DNA of 48,482 bases from DAOTTX01 sp034437515 (GTDB lineage: Bacteria > Chloroflexota > Anaerolineae > Aggregatilineales > Phototrophicaceae): assembly GCA_034437515.1 (NCBI GenBank), contig DAOTTX010000038.1:1-48482 (forward strand). The letters are read 5' to 3'. Positions 22,819 to 30,333 of the stretch are shown here, in pieces; position 1 is the stretch's first letter, and each line of letters opens with the position of its first letter. The translations under genes were made by a program, and so were the position numbers. The notes beneath the pieces are model-generated. The model was given only the letters and a program-made list of their open reading frames with translations. It was not told the origin of the DNA and did not search any database.

Positions 22819-24156
22819 ATGTTAGAGGCGCTAAGAAACGCCTGGCGGTTGCCAGATGTACGCAATAAATTACTGCTGACCGGCCTGATTCTGGTCATAT
22901 ATCAATTTGCCGCGCATGTGCCGGTGGTGGGTGTAGACCGTAACGCGCTAGAGCAGCTTCTCAGTCCGAACGCGGTCGGCTCCGGTTTCGTCGATCAGTT
23001 GAACCTGCTTTCTGGCGGGGCGGTGGCGAACTTCAGCATTATGGCGATGGGCGTTTACCCTTACATTACCGCGTCCATTATCTTCCAGTTGCTGGTGCCG
23101 ATCATCCCACGTCTGCAAGAGATCCAAAAGGAACCGGGCGGTCAGGATAAGATCCAGCGGTATACCTACCTGGTGACCATCCCGATGGCAATTTTGCAGT
23201 CCTTCGCGCAGATCCAGGTGTTTAACACGCTGCTGGCGACGCAAGGCGGTGCTGCCGTGCAGATCATCCCCGGGTTTGGGACGGATTTCCTGCTCACGCT
23301 CTCCGTGATTGCGACGATGACTGCCGGCACGATGTTCGCGGTCTGGTTAGGTGAACTCATCACCGAGCAGGGTATCGGTAACGGTATCTCGATTATCATC
23401 TTCGCGGGGATCGTGGCACTGGTGCCGAGCAACTTCGTCAACCTCGTCTCCAACTCCACACAGCAGGTTTACAATGTGGCGTTGTTCGTCGTGATCGTAC
23501 TGGTCAGTGTGGCGATTACCGTAGTCATTCAGGAAGGCGTGCGGCGCATCCCGGTGCAGTATGGTAAGCGTGTGCGCGGACGTAAGCAGTACGGCGGCGC
23601 AAGCACGCACATCCCGCTACGGGTGAACCCGGTGGGCATGATCCCGCTGATCTTCGCTAACGCCGTTGTCGCTTTCCCGGCGGTGATCGTCGCGTTCTTC
23701 CCCGATGGTGGGTTGAAGACAGACATTACCAACTCGTTCGGGAACGCGCAGGGCTTCGCTTACTGGTTTACCTTCTTCATCCTGACGGTCGCCTTCACAT
23801 TCTTCTACTCTGAAGTGATGGTCGGTAACCAGAATCTCGCGGAAAACCTTCAGCGGCAGGGTGGGTTTATCCCCGGCATTCGCCCCGGCAAACGCACGCA
23901 AGAGTATATCTTGCGCGTGACCCGGCGCATTACGCTGGTGGGTGCGATCTTCCTGGGCATTATCGCGGTCGTCCCTGGCGTCGTGGATTTCGTCAATGGG
24001 ATTATCTTCCCCGGTGAGGCCATCGCGGGCGGGTTGAACGCGGGGAGCGTCATCACCGGCGCGGGTATCATCATCGTGGTTGGTGTGGTGATCGACTTCA
24101 TGCGCCAACTCGAAGCACAGCTCGTGATGCGCAACTACGAAGGCTTCATGCGCTAG
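22819..24156 (+). CDS. secY: Preprotein translocase subunit SecY
   Basis: A 445-residue polytopic membrane protein forming the protein-conducting channel with SecE and SecG, about ten transmembrane helices. Recognised by the N-terminal RNAWRLPDVRNKLLLTG, the plug-region LNLLSGGAVANFSIMAMGVYP, ITEQGIGNGISIIIFAGI and the cytoplasmic loop GGFIPGIRPGKRTQEYI. Length is normal. It starts 84 nt after rplO and is the classic spc-operon partner of adk and map. Confidence 0.97.
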   Translation: MLEALRNAWRLPDVRNKLLLTGLILVIYQFAAHVPVVGVDRNALEQLLSPNAVGSGFVDQLNLLSGGAVANFSIMAMGVYPYITASIIFQLLVPIIPRLQEIQKEPGGQDKIQRYTYLVTIPMAILQSFAQIQVFNTLLATQGGAAVQIIPGFGTDFLLTLSVIATMTAGTMFAVWLGELITEQGIGNGISIIIFAGIVALVPSNFVNLVSNSTQQVYNVALFVVIVLVSVAITVVIQEGVRRIPVQYGKRVRGRKQYGGASTHIPLRVNPVGMIPLIFANAVVAFPAVIVAFFPDGGLKTDITNSFGNAQGFAYWFTFFILTVAFTFFYSEVMVGNQNLAENLQRQGGFIPGIRPGKRTQEYILRVTRRITLVGAIFLGIIAVVPGVVDFVNGIIFPGEAIAGGLNAGSVITGAGIIIVVGVVIDFMRQLEAQLVMRNYEGFMR

Positions 24157-24176
24157 GTATTGCAACTTAAGATTTC

Positions 24177-24197
24177 AAGGGGGCGCTTTGCCCCCTT
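24177..24197 (+). other. Hairpin between secY and adk
   Basis: AAGGGGGC (24177-24184) and GCCCCCTT (24190-24197), a perfect 8-bp GC-rich stem with a 5-nt loop. Only a short, broken T-rich stretch follows. It may reduce read-through from the ribosomal genes into adk-map. Confidence 0.4.
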
Positions 24198-24226
24198 TGC
24201 AAGTTTCTGTAAGGAAAGAACTAAAA

Positions 24227-24928
24227 ATGAGCTTGTATTTAATAATTATGGGTGTTCAGGGTGCTGGTAAAGGCACTCAGGCCGCTTTTATTTCTGAGGA
24301 ATTCAATATTCCGCATGTCTCCACGGGTGACTTGTTCCGCGCGATGAAAACACGCACAGACGAACTCGCGCAGCGCGTCCAGCAGATCATGGAAACCGGC
24401 GCGTTGGTGCCGGATGACGTGACGAACGAAGTGCTGGCGGATCGTCTGGCACAGCCGGATGCACAAAACGGTGTCATCCTGGATGGTTACCCACGTAACA
24501 TCACCCAGGCCGAATGGTTGACCGATCACATGAAGGCGAAAGGCGCAGGGCTTGACGCCGTGTTACTGCTCAAACTGGATTACTACACCGCGTTTAAGCG
24601 GGCGTTCGGTCGGGTAAAATCGCCGGGAACGGGTGAGACGCAAAACATTTACTTCAACGATGGCGACATCGACTATGCGTTCATAGAAGACCCGGATGGG
24701 AAGTTCCCGCCACGCATTGAGGCGACGCGGAACGGCGAAACGCTCACCCGTCGCAAGGACGATCACGCCGGGTCGGTAGTTAAACGTATCGACATCTTCG
24801 AGGTTAACACCAAGCCGTTGATCGAACATTACCGGCAGCAAGGTCTGTTGGTGACTGTCGAAGCGGATCAACCGATTGCACAGGTGAGTGCAGACATCAA
24901 GCAAGCGATCAAGAAAGTACAAGCATGA
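24227..24928 (+). CDS. adk: Adenylate kinase
   Basis: A 233-residue nucleoside monophosphate kinase (ATP + AMP to 2 ADP). P-loop GVQGAGKGTQ near residue 8, HVSTGDLFR in the AMP site, LDGYPRNITQAE (the usual Phe of DGFPR is Tyr) and LTRRKDDHAGSVVKRI. The LID region lacks the four Cys of zinc-containing forms and is longer and more acidic than usual (a stretch with FNDGDIDYAF). The frame is open to 24188, but ATG 24227 with AAGGAAAG upstream gives the family start. It overlaps map by 4 nt (ATGA). Confidence 0.93.
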   Translation: MSLYLIIMGVQGAGKGTQAAFISEEFNIPHVSTGDLFRAMKTRTDELAQRVQQIMETGALVPDDVTNEVLADRLAQPDAQNGVILDGYPRNITQAEWLTDHMKAKGAGLDAVLLLKLDYYTAFKRAFGRVKSPGTGETQNIYFNDGDIDYAFIEDPDGKFPPRIEATRNGETLTRRKDDHAGSVVKRIDIFEVNTKPLIEHYRQQGLLVTVEADQPIAQVSADIKQAIKKVQA

Positions 24929-25725
24929 GCCAGGTTATGGATATTCCGATTAAAACCGCAGAAGAAATCGTGCTGATGCGAGAAGCGGGACGCATCATCG
25001 CTTTAGCACATGAGGAAATGCGTAAGGCCGTCGCGCCGGGTGTTTCCACTTATCAACTCGACACGGTCGCCGCCGAAGTGCTGGGTGATCATGGGGCACG
25101 GGCGGCTTTTTTGGGCTATCCAAAACAGGACTCGCCGGACTTCCCGGCGACCATCACCGCCAGCATTAACCATGAACTCGTGCATGGCATCCCTAGCAAA
25201 AAGCGGGTCTTGCAAGAGGGCGACATCATCAGCCTGGATGTCGGCTGCCACTACAACGGGTTCGTCGGTGACGCGGCGCGGACGTGGCCTGTCGGTGAAG
25301 TCACCCCGGCGGTGCAGCGTCTGCTGGAGGTAACCGAGGCGACATTAGAGGCCGCGATTGCGGCGGCGGTGCTGCCCAACGAGGTCAAAGACATTGCACG
25401 GGCGACACAAGAATACGCGCAGCGGCACGGCTATAGCGTGGCGCGGGACTACACCGGGCATGGTGTGGGGCGAGCGATGCACGAACCGCCGCAGGTGCCG
25501 AACTGGTGGCCGCGCAAGACCAACCGTCGCCTCGCACGCTTGAGCGCCAAGCTGCTGCCGGGGATGACGCTGGCGATTGAGCCGATGGTCATCGCGGGGC
25601 GTTCAGAGACAAAGGAATTGCGTGACAAGTGGACGGTCATCACGCGAGACAAGTCCTTATGTGCGCATATTGAAGACTCGATTGCAATTACTGAGGGTGA
25701 GCCGATCATCTTAACGCGCTTGTAG
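24925..25725 (+). CDS. map: Methionine aminopeptidase, type I
   Basis: A 266-residue metalloprotease that removes the initiator Met. The five metal ligands are visible: two Asp in SLDVGCHYNGFVGDAARTW, His in GHGVGRAMHEPPQVPNW, Glu in AIEPMV and Glu in AHIEDSIAIT. The substrate His is in INHELVHGIP. It is coupled to adk through ATGA. In many bacteria infA follows, but here rpmJ follows after a 191-nt gap. Confidence 0.95.
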   Translation: MSQVMDIPIKTAEEIVLMREAGRIIALAHEEMRKAVAPGVSTYQLDTVAAEVLGDHGARAAFLGYPKQDSPDFPATITASINHELVHGIPSKKRVLQEGDIISLDVGCHYNGFVGDAARTWPVGEVTPAVQRLLEVTEATLEAAIAAAVLPNEVKDIARATQEYAQRHGYSVARDYTGHGVGRAMHEPPQVPNWWPRKTNRRLARLSAKLLPGMTLAIEPMVIAGRSETKELRDKWTVITRDKSLCAHIEDSIAITEGEPIILTRL

Positions 25726-25776
25726 ACCGGATGAGGGCAATCGCATTTGGGGCAAGCGGAGCACCGGTGTGTCTGC

Positions 25777-25871
25777 CTATGACAGATTGCACAAAAATGT
25801 CACATGCAATTTCACTAAAGAACGGGTGAAATCCGGTAGACAAAACGGCAAAAGTATGATACGCTTATAAT
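25777..25871 (+). promoter_or_regulatory. Noncoding gap before rpmJ with a possible internal promoter
   Basis: The 191-nt stretch between map and rpmJ has no gene, and infA is not there. It contains an inverted repeat ATTGCA/TGCAAT (about 25785-25809) and a perfect TATAAT at 25866-25871. No convincing -35 is found 16-18 nt upstream. An internal promoter for the alpha operon is plausible but weakly supported. Confidence 0.3.
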
Positions 25872-25916
25872 TCTGCATAAACGCAAATAAAATTCCAGAG
25901 ACCAGGGCAAAATACG

Positions 25917-26030
25917 ATGAAAGTATCGACATCTGTAAAACGTCGCTGCCCAAAATGCCGCATCATTAAGCGGAATGGGCGTGTAATGGTGATCTGCTCG
26001 AACCCGAAGCACAAACAGCGGCAGGGCTAA
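25917..26030 (+). CDS. rpmJ: 50S ribosomal protein L36
   Basis: A 37-residue L36, too short for many gene finders. It begins MKVSTSVKRRCPKCRII and ends NPKHKQRQG. The zinc ribbon is intact: C-x2-C, a further Cys in MVICSNPKH and the His. It is therefore the zinc-binding form. It lies 22 nt before rpsM and opens the alpha-operon segment. Confidence 0.95.
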   Translation: MKVSTSVKRRCPKCRIIKRNGRVMVICSNPKHKQRQG

Positions 26031-26052
26031 ATCAAGAAGGAGAGTGTAACCA

Positions 26053-26436
26053 ATGGCTCGTATTGAAGGTGTAGACCTGCCACGTAACAAGCGCGTCGTC
26101 GTCGCGCTGACATATATTTATGGCATCGGGCGTTCTACCAGTGAGGACTTATTAGAGGAAGCGGAGATTAGCCACGACACCCGCATCCAGGACCTGACAG
26201 AAGACGAAGTGCAGCGGCTTCGTAACCTGATCTCCCCTGTGCCGACCGAAGGTGACCTGCGTCGTCAGATGCAGTTGAACATCAAGCGGCTTCAGGAGAT
26301 CGGCAGTTATCGTGGGTTGCGCCATCGCCGGAATTTGCCGGTGCATGGGCAGCGCACACGGACGAACGCGCGGACGCGCCGCGGTCCTAAGAAGACCGTG
26401 CCAGGGCGTGGTCGTCGCCGGGGTGCAACCAAGTAG
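26053..26436 (+). CDS. rpsM: 30S ribosomal protein S13
   Basis: A 127-residue S13 of the 30S head, which contacts P-site tRNA and L5. It shows MARIEGVDLPRNKRVVVALT, YIYGIGRSTSEDLL, a GSYRGLRHRRNLPVHGQRT signature and the basic tail KKTVPGRGRRRGATK. ATG 26053 follows AAGGAGAG. Confidence 0.96.
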   Translation: MARIEGVDLPRNKRVVVALTYIYGIGRSTSEDLLEEAEISHDTRIQDLTEDEVQRLRNLISPVPTEGDLRRQMQLNIKRLQEIGSYRGLRHRRNLPVHGQRTRTNARTRRGPKKTVPGRGRRRGATK

Positions 26437-26526
26437 GTTCACCTCACGTCAGTCAAGACATCCGAGGAGCGTCCTGGGCGTAACCATACAGGGCGCGTCT
26501 TTATGTAAATCAGTTGGAGAAAAGTT

Positions 26527-26925
26527 ATGGCACGAGCAAGACGCACAGGGCGCGGCAGCGCCAAGAAGATTTTAAAGAACATCCCATATGGACAGGCGCA
26601 CATTTTCGCCACGTTCAACAACACCATCGTCTCCATGACAGATCAATCCGGCAACGTCATCGCCTGGGCTAGCGCGGGGACTTCCGGGTTCAAGGGCAGC
26701 CGTAAAAGCACACCCTACGCGGCACGGATGGCAGCGCAGAGCGCCTCTGAAGTCGCGCAGACGCATGGCATGAAGGAAGTCGATGTCTTTGTTAAGGGGC
26801 CGGGGCCGGGGCGTGAGGCCGCGATCCGCTCTATTCAATCCAGTGGTTTGAAGGTGCGCTCCATTGCGGATGTTACACCCATCCCGCACAATGGTGTGCG
26901 CCCACCCAAGAAGCGCCGCGTGTAA
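26527..26925 (+). CDS. rpsK: 30S ribosomal protein S11
   Basis: A 132-residue S11 of the platform. It has HIFATFNNTIVSMTDQSGN, SAGTSGFKGSRKSTPYAA and the C-terminal VKGPGPGREAAIRSIQSSG followed by DVTPIPHNGVRPPKKRRV. rpoA follows after 54 nt. The gene normally between them, rpsD, is absent. Confidence 0.96.
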   Translation: MARARRTGRGSAKKILKNIPYGQAHIFATFNNTIVSMTDQSGNVIAWASAGTSGFKGSRKSTPYAARMAAQSASEVAQTHGMKEVDVFVKGPGPGREAAIRSIQSSGLKVRSIADVTPIPHNGVRPPKKRRV

Positions 26926-26979
26926 GACCCGGTTATCTTTCGATAATCGGCAAGACACACAACCAGGAGGTAATCGGTT

Positions 26980-27954
26980 TTGGTCGCAAATACCAATAGT
27001 ATGGTATTCCCGCACAAGGTTGAGAGTGATGCCGTCACTCGCAACTATGGGCGGTTCGTTATCACCCCGCTGGAAAGCGGGTACGGCCTGACGTTGGGCA
27101 ACGCCCTACGCCGGGTCTTGTTGTCGTCGCTGCCCGGTGCAGCGGTGACCAGTGTTCGCGTTTCTGACGTGCATCATGAGTTCTCCGCCATCCCGAATGT
27201 GCGTGAGGACATGACACAGCTCATTCTTCAGGTCAAGCAATTGCGGTTGAGCCTCTTCGAGGTTGAATCCGCACGGTTGCGCCTGGAGCATCGTGGTGAA
27301 GGCACAGTGACAGCGGCAGACATCATCTGCCCGCCGGAAGTTCAGATCGAGAACCCGGAGCTGTACCTGTTCACGGTGGATGCACCGGACGCTCATCTTG
27401 AGATGGAATTTGAAGTTCGCGTGGGGCGGGGCTACAGCCCGGCGGAAGACCGGGGGCGTTTGCCCATCGGTGAACTGCCGGTAGATTCCATTTTTAGCCC
27501 GATCCGCCGTGTGAACTTTGAAGTCGAGCGTGCGCGTGTCGGTCAGCGCACCAATTATGACAAGCTGGTGATCGAAATCTGGACGGATGGCACCATTCGC
27601 CCGGAGGAATCACTCAGCGAAGCCGGTAAGATTCTCATCCAGCATTTGACGGTGATTAGCGGTGTGGAACGACTCGCCATCGGCGACTTTGCCCCGCCCA
27701 AACCCGAACCGCCGGAAGAAAAAGAGAAGTTGCCGCGCCACTACGAGAAGCTCATCGAAGAGCTTGACCTCAGCGTGCGCGTGTTCAACTCACTCAAGCG
27801 GACTGGCATCACGACCATCGGCGACGTGCTCGACATGCTCGACCGAGGGCCGGATGCGATGCTGGCGATCCGCAATTTTGGCGAAAAATCGCTGGACGAA
27901 TTGCAGGAAAAACTGCGCGAAAAGAATTACCTGCCCGAAGGCGAAGAAGAATAG
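26980..27954 (+). CDS. rpoA: RNA polymerase alpha subunit
   Basis: A 324-residue alpha subunit. The N-terminal dimerisation domain has NYGRFVITPLESGYGLTLGN and ALRRVLLSSLPGAAVTSV. The C-terminal DNA- and activator-binding domain has LDLSVRVFNSLKRTGITTIG and NFGEKSLDELQEKL. The start appears to be the rare codon TTG at 26980, because a perfect AGGAGG lies 9 nt upstream; the first ATG (27001) has no such site. Either choice gives a complete N-terminal domain. A 152-nt gap separates it from rplQ. Confidence 0.95.
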   Translation: MVANTNSMVFPHKVESDAVTRNYGRFVITPLESGYGLTLGNALRRVLLSSLPGAAVTSVRVSDVHHEFSAIPNVREDMTQLILQVKQLRLSLFEVESARLRLEHRGEGTVTAADIICPPEVQIENPELYLFTVDAPDAHLEMEFEVRVGRGYSPAEDRGRLPIGELPVDSIFSPIRRVNFEVERARVGQRTNYDKLVIEIWTDGTIRPEESLSEAGKILIQHLTVISGVERLAIGDFAPPKPEPPEEKEKLPRHYEKLIEELDLSVRVFNSLKRTGITTIGDVLDMLDRGPDAMLAIRNFGEKSLDELQEKLREKNYLPEGEEE

Positions 27955-27970
27955 GTCGCCGGGCAGCACC

Positions 27971-27996
27971 GGGGATGGGCATAATCGCCCGTCCCC
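27971..27996 (+). other. Hairpin between rpoA and rplQ
   Basis: GGGGATGGGC (27971-27980) pairs with GCCCGTCCCC (27987-27996), including one T-G pair, with a 6-nt loop. No T run follows. The gap of 152 nt to rplQ is otherwise featureless. Confidence 0.4.
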
Positions 27997-28106
27997 ACTG
28001 ATCGGGCAACGCGCCAGACCGCGCCCCGTTCAACCTGTCGGACGTTAGCGACTGTCAACTGTGGTTGGTGGTAATGCTGAACAATTCATAGTGAAAAGGA
28101 TAGAAT

Positions 28107-28520
28107 ATGCGTCATCGCGTAAAAGGTAAAAAACTCGGTCGGGATACAGCACATCGTAAAGCACTGCGGATGAACCTGACCCTGGCTCTGTTTGAACACG
28201 GACGAATCAAGACCACCCGCGCTAAGGCCGACTTTGTGCGCGGTCATGCGGAAAAGATTATCACCCTCGCAAAACGTGGCTTGAAGAAAGCCGAAGAAAC
28301 CGGCGACGAGTCCGCCGCCATCCACGCACAGCGCATCGTTGCCAGCCGTTTGAATAACGACCGGGTCATGGTGCAGAAGCTGTTCGATGAGATCGCACCA
28401 GTTTACATGGACCGTCCCGGTGGATATACCCGTATCTACAAGCTGATGCCGCGCAGTGGCGACAACGCCCCGATGGCGCTGCTTGAACTGGTCGGTATGG
28501 AAGATGAAGACCTGATCTAA
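28107..28520 (+). CDS. rplQ: 50S ribosomal protein L17
   Basis: A 137-residue L17. It begins MRHRVKGKKLGRDTAHRKAL, has FEHGRIKTTRAKADFVRGHA and ends PRSGDNAPMALLELVG. ATG 28107 follows AAAGGATAG. truA follows after 9 nt. Confidence 0.96.
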   Translation: MRHRVKGKKLGRDTAHRKALRMNLTLALFEHGRIKTTRAKADFVRGHAEKIITLAKRGLKKAEETGDESAAIHAQRIVASRLNNDRVMVQKLFDEIAPVYMDRPGGYTRIYKLMPRSGDNAPMALLELVGMEDEDLI

Positions 28521-28529
28521 ACGGACGGT

Positions 28530-29285
28530 ATGGCGCAGTATAGAGCGACACTGGCCTATGATGGCGCAGCCTACCAGGGTTTCCAACGGCAGCGTGACGG
28601 CATATCCACCGTGCAGGCGGTGGTCGAACAAGCGATTGCCGCCGTCGCCGGGCAGGATGCCACCCTCACCGCCGCCGGACGCACCGATACGGGCGTCCAC
28701 GCCAGCGGACAGGTCATCGCGTTTGATGCGGATTGGTCGCGTGATGAAAACGCGCTACTCCGTGCCATTAACGCGCACTTGCCGCCAGATATCGTGCTGC
28801 AAACGTTAAGTCAGTGCGCGGGATTTCATCCCCGGTTTGATGCGCTGGCACGGCGCTATGTCTACACGGTGCTGGTCTGTAACCATGCACAACCGTTGCT
28901 GCGCCATTACAGTTGGCAAATTCGGTCACCTTTGGCGGTAGACCGGATGCAGCAAGCCGCGTCGATGGTGGTCGGCACACATGATTTCGCCGCGTTCGGC
29001 ACACCGCCGCAGGGCGAAAGCACCATGCGTGAGATCATGCTTTCGGTGTGGGAGCAACACACGGAGCCGTTCGGCGCACGTTTGACGTATACCGTCGAGG
29101 CCAATGCGTTCTTGTATCACATGGTCAGGCGGCTGGTAGGGATGCAGGTTGATGTCGGTCGCGGTCGCCTCAGCTTGCACGAATTCGAGCGAATCTTCCG
29201 CACGAACGACCGTACACGCGCTACCAAGCTGGCACCGCCGCAAGGATTGGTGTTCGCAAACGTGCGCTACCCTGCTATCATATAA
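28530..29285 (+). CDS. truA: tRNA pseudouridine(38-40) synthase
   Basis: A 251-residue enzyme that converts uridines 38-40 of the tRNA anticodon stem to pseudouridine. The N terminus YRATLAYDGAAYQGFQRQ is characteristic, and the catalytic Asp lies in AAGRTDTGVHASGQV near residue 50. The C-terminal half has NAFLYHMVRRLVGMQVDVGRG. Length is normal. It sits between rplQ and rplM, a common arrangement. Confidence 0.95.
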   Translation: MAQYRATLAYDGAAYQGFQRQRDGISTVQAVVEQAIAAVAGQDATLTAAGRTDTGVHASGQVIAFDADWSRDENALLRAINAHLPPDIVLQTLSQCAGFHPRFDALARRYVYTVLVCNHAQPLLRHYSWQIRSPLAVDRMQQAASMVVGTHDFAAFGTPPQGESTMREIMLSVWEQHTEPFGARLTYTVEANAFLYHMVRRLVGMQVDVGRGRLSLHEFERIFRTNDRTRATKLAPPQGLVFANVRYPAII

Positions 29286-29338
29286 AATCATTTGCAAGAA
29301 GATTAGAGGCGGCACAGACGCCCGCCGGAGGATCATTA

Positions 29339-29773
29339 ATGAGAGCCAAGACATACATCACAAAACCGGACGACATCGTTCGTCGTTGGTGGATTGTGGA
29401 CGCAGAAGGTCAAACACTAGGGCGTCTCGCTTCGAAGATTGCGCCTTACCTGACCGGCAAAAACAAGCCGATCTACACCCCCAACCTCGATACCGGTGAT
29501 TTCGTCATCGTCATCAATGCGGAGAAAATCGCCGTCACCGGCAATCGCATGGATCAGAAAATCTACTATCGTCACAGTGGCTACCCCAGCGGTATGCGCA
29601 CACTCACGCTGCGCCAAATGCTGAATAAGCAGCCGGAACGGGTGATCGAACTTGCCCTCAAGGGGATGCTGCCCAGCAGTGGCCTGGGGCGTAACATGCT
29701 GAAGAAAGCCAAGGTCTATGCGGGGAGTGAGCATCCTCACGCCGCGCAGCAGCCACAAGTTATGGAACTGTAG
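29339..29773 (+). CDS. rplM: 50S ribosomal protein L13
   Basis: A 144-residue L13, an early assembly protein. Motifs: RRWWIVDAEGQTLGRLASKI, YTPNLDTGDFVIVINAEKI, YRHSGYPSGM and LKGMLPSSGLGRNMLKKAKV. ATG 29339 follows CCGGAGGATC. rpsI follows after 14 nt, the universal pair. Confidence 0.96.
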   Translation: MRAKTYITKPDDIVRRWWIVDAEGQTLGRLASKIAPYLTGKNKPIYTPNLDTGDFVIVINAEKIAVTGNRMDQKIYYRHSGYPSGMRTLTLRQMLNKQPERVIELALKGMLPSSGLGRNMLKKAKVYAGSEHPHAAQQPQVMEL

Positions 29774-29787
29774 GAGAATAAGCGCAA

Positions 29788-30183
29788 ATGTCTGCACAGT
29801 ACTACGAAGGTATCGGACGGCGTAAAGCCGCGACTGCACGAGTGCGCCTGTTCCCTGGTGGCACCGGCAATCTGGTCATCAACGAAAAAGAAGCGCGTGA
29901 CTATCTTCCGCGTGAAGGCGATGTCGAAATCTTGCTGGAACCGCTGACCCTCATCGGTCAGGAAGACGGCTACGACATCAGCGTTCATGTTAACGGTGGC
30001 GGTGTCAGCGGTCAGCGTGACGCGATCAAACTCGGTGTGGCGCGTGCCCTGCTGGAAATCGACCCGGATCTACGCCCGCGCCTGAAGGCTGGCGGTTACC
30101 TCACCCGTGACCCGCGTGTGAAGGAACGCAAGAAACCCGGTCTCAAGCGTGCGCGTAAGGCTCCGACCTACACCAAGCGTTAA
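29788..30183 (+). CDS. rpsI: 30S ribosomal protein S9
   Basis: A 131-residue S9 whose C-terminal tail contacts P-site tRNA. It shows YEGIGRRKAATARVRLFPG, HVNGGGVSGQRDAIKLGVAR and the tail RVKERKKPGLKRARKAPTY ending TKR. It is the last gene of the translation supercluster and is followed by a terminator. Confidence 0.97.
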   Translation: MSAQYYEGIGRRKAATARVRLFPGGTGNLVINEKEARDYLPREGDVEILLEPLTLIGQEDGYDISVHVNGGGVSGQRDAIKLGVARALLEIDPDLRPRLKAGGYLTRDPRVKERKKPGLKRARKAPTYTKR

Positions 30184-30211
30184 CATCCGCTTCGGTCAAC
30201 TGAAAAATGAG

Positions 30212-30243
30212 CAGGCAAGGCCGGTTACGGTCTGGCCTGTTTT
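30212..30243 (+). terminator. Intrinsic terminator of the ribosomal supercluster
   Basis: An outer stem CAGGC/GCCTG (30212-30216, 30235-30239) and an inner stem GGCCG/CGGTC with a GTTA loop, separated by a small internal loop, then TTTT (30240-30243). It lies 28 nt after the rpsI stop. Confidence 0.65.
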
Positions 30244-30333
30244 GCGTTCAAGCACACGGTGGTTAGATGCGTAAAGCAAGCGGCGTTTCATCGGTTACAA
30301 TGGTGTCGTGAAGCGTAGTAAACGGGAGTGACG

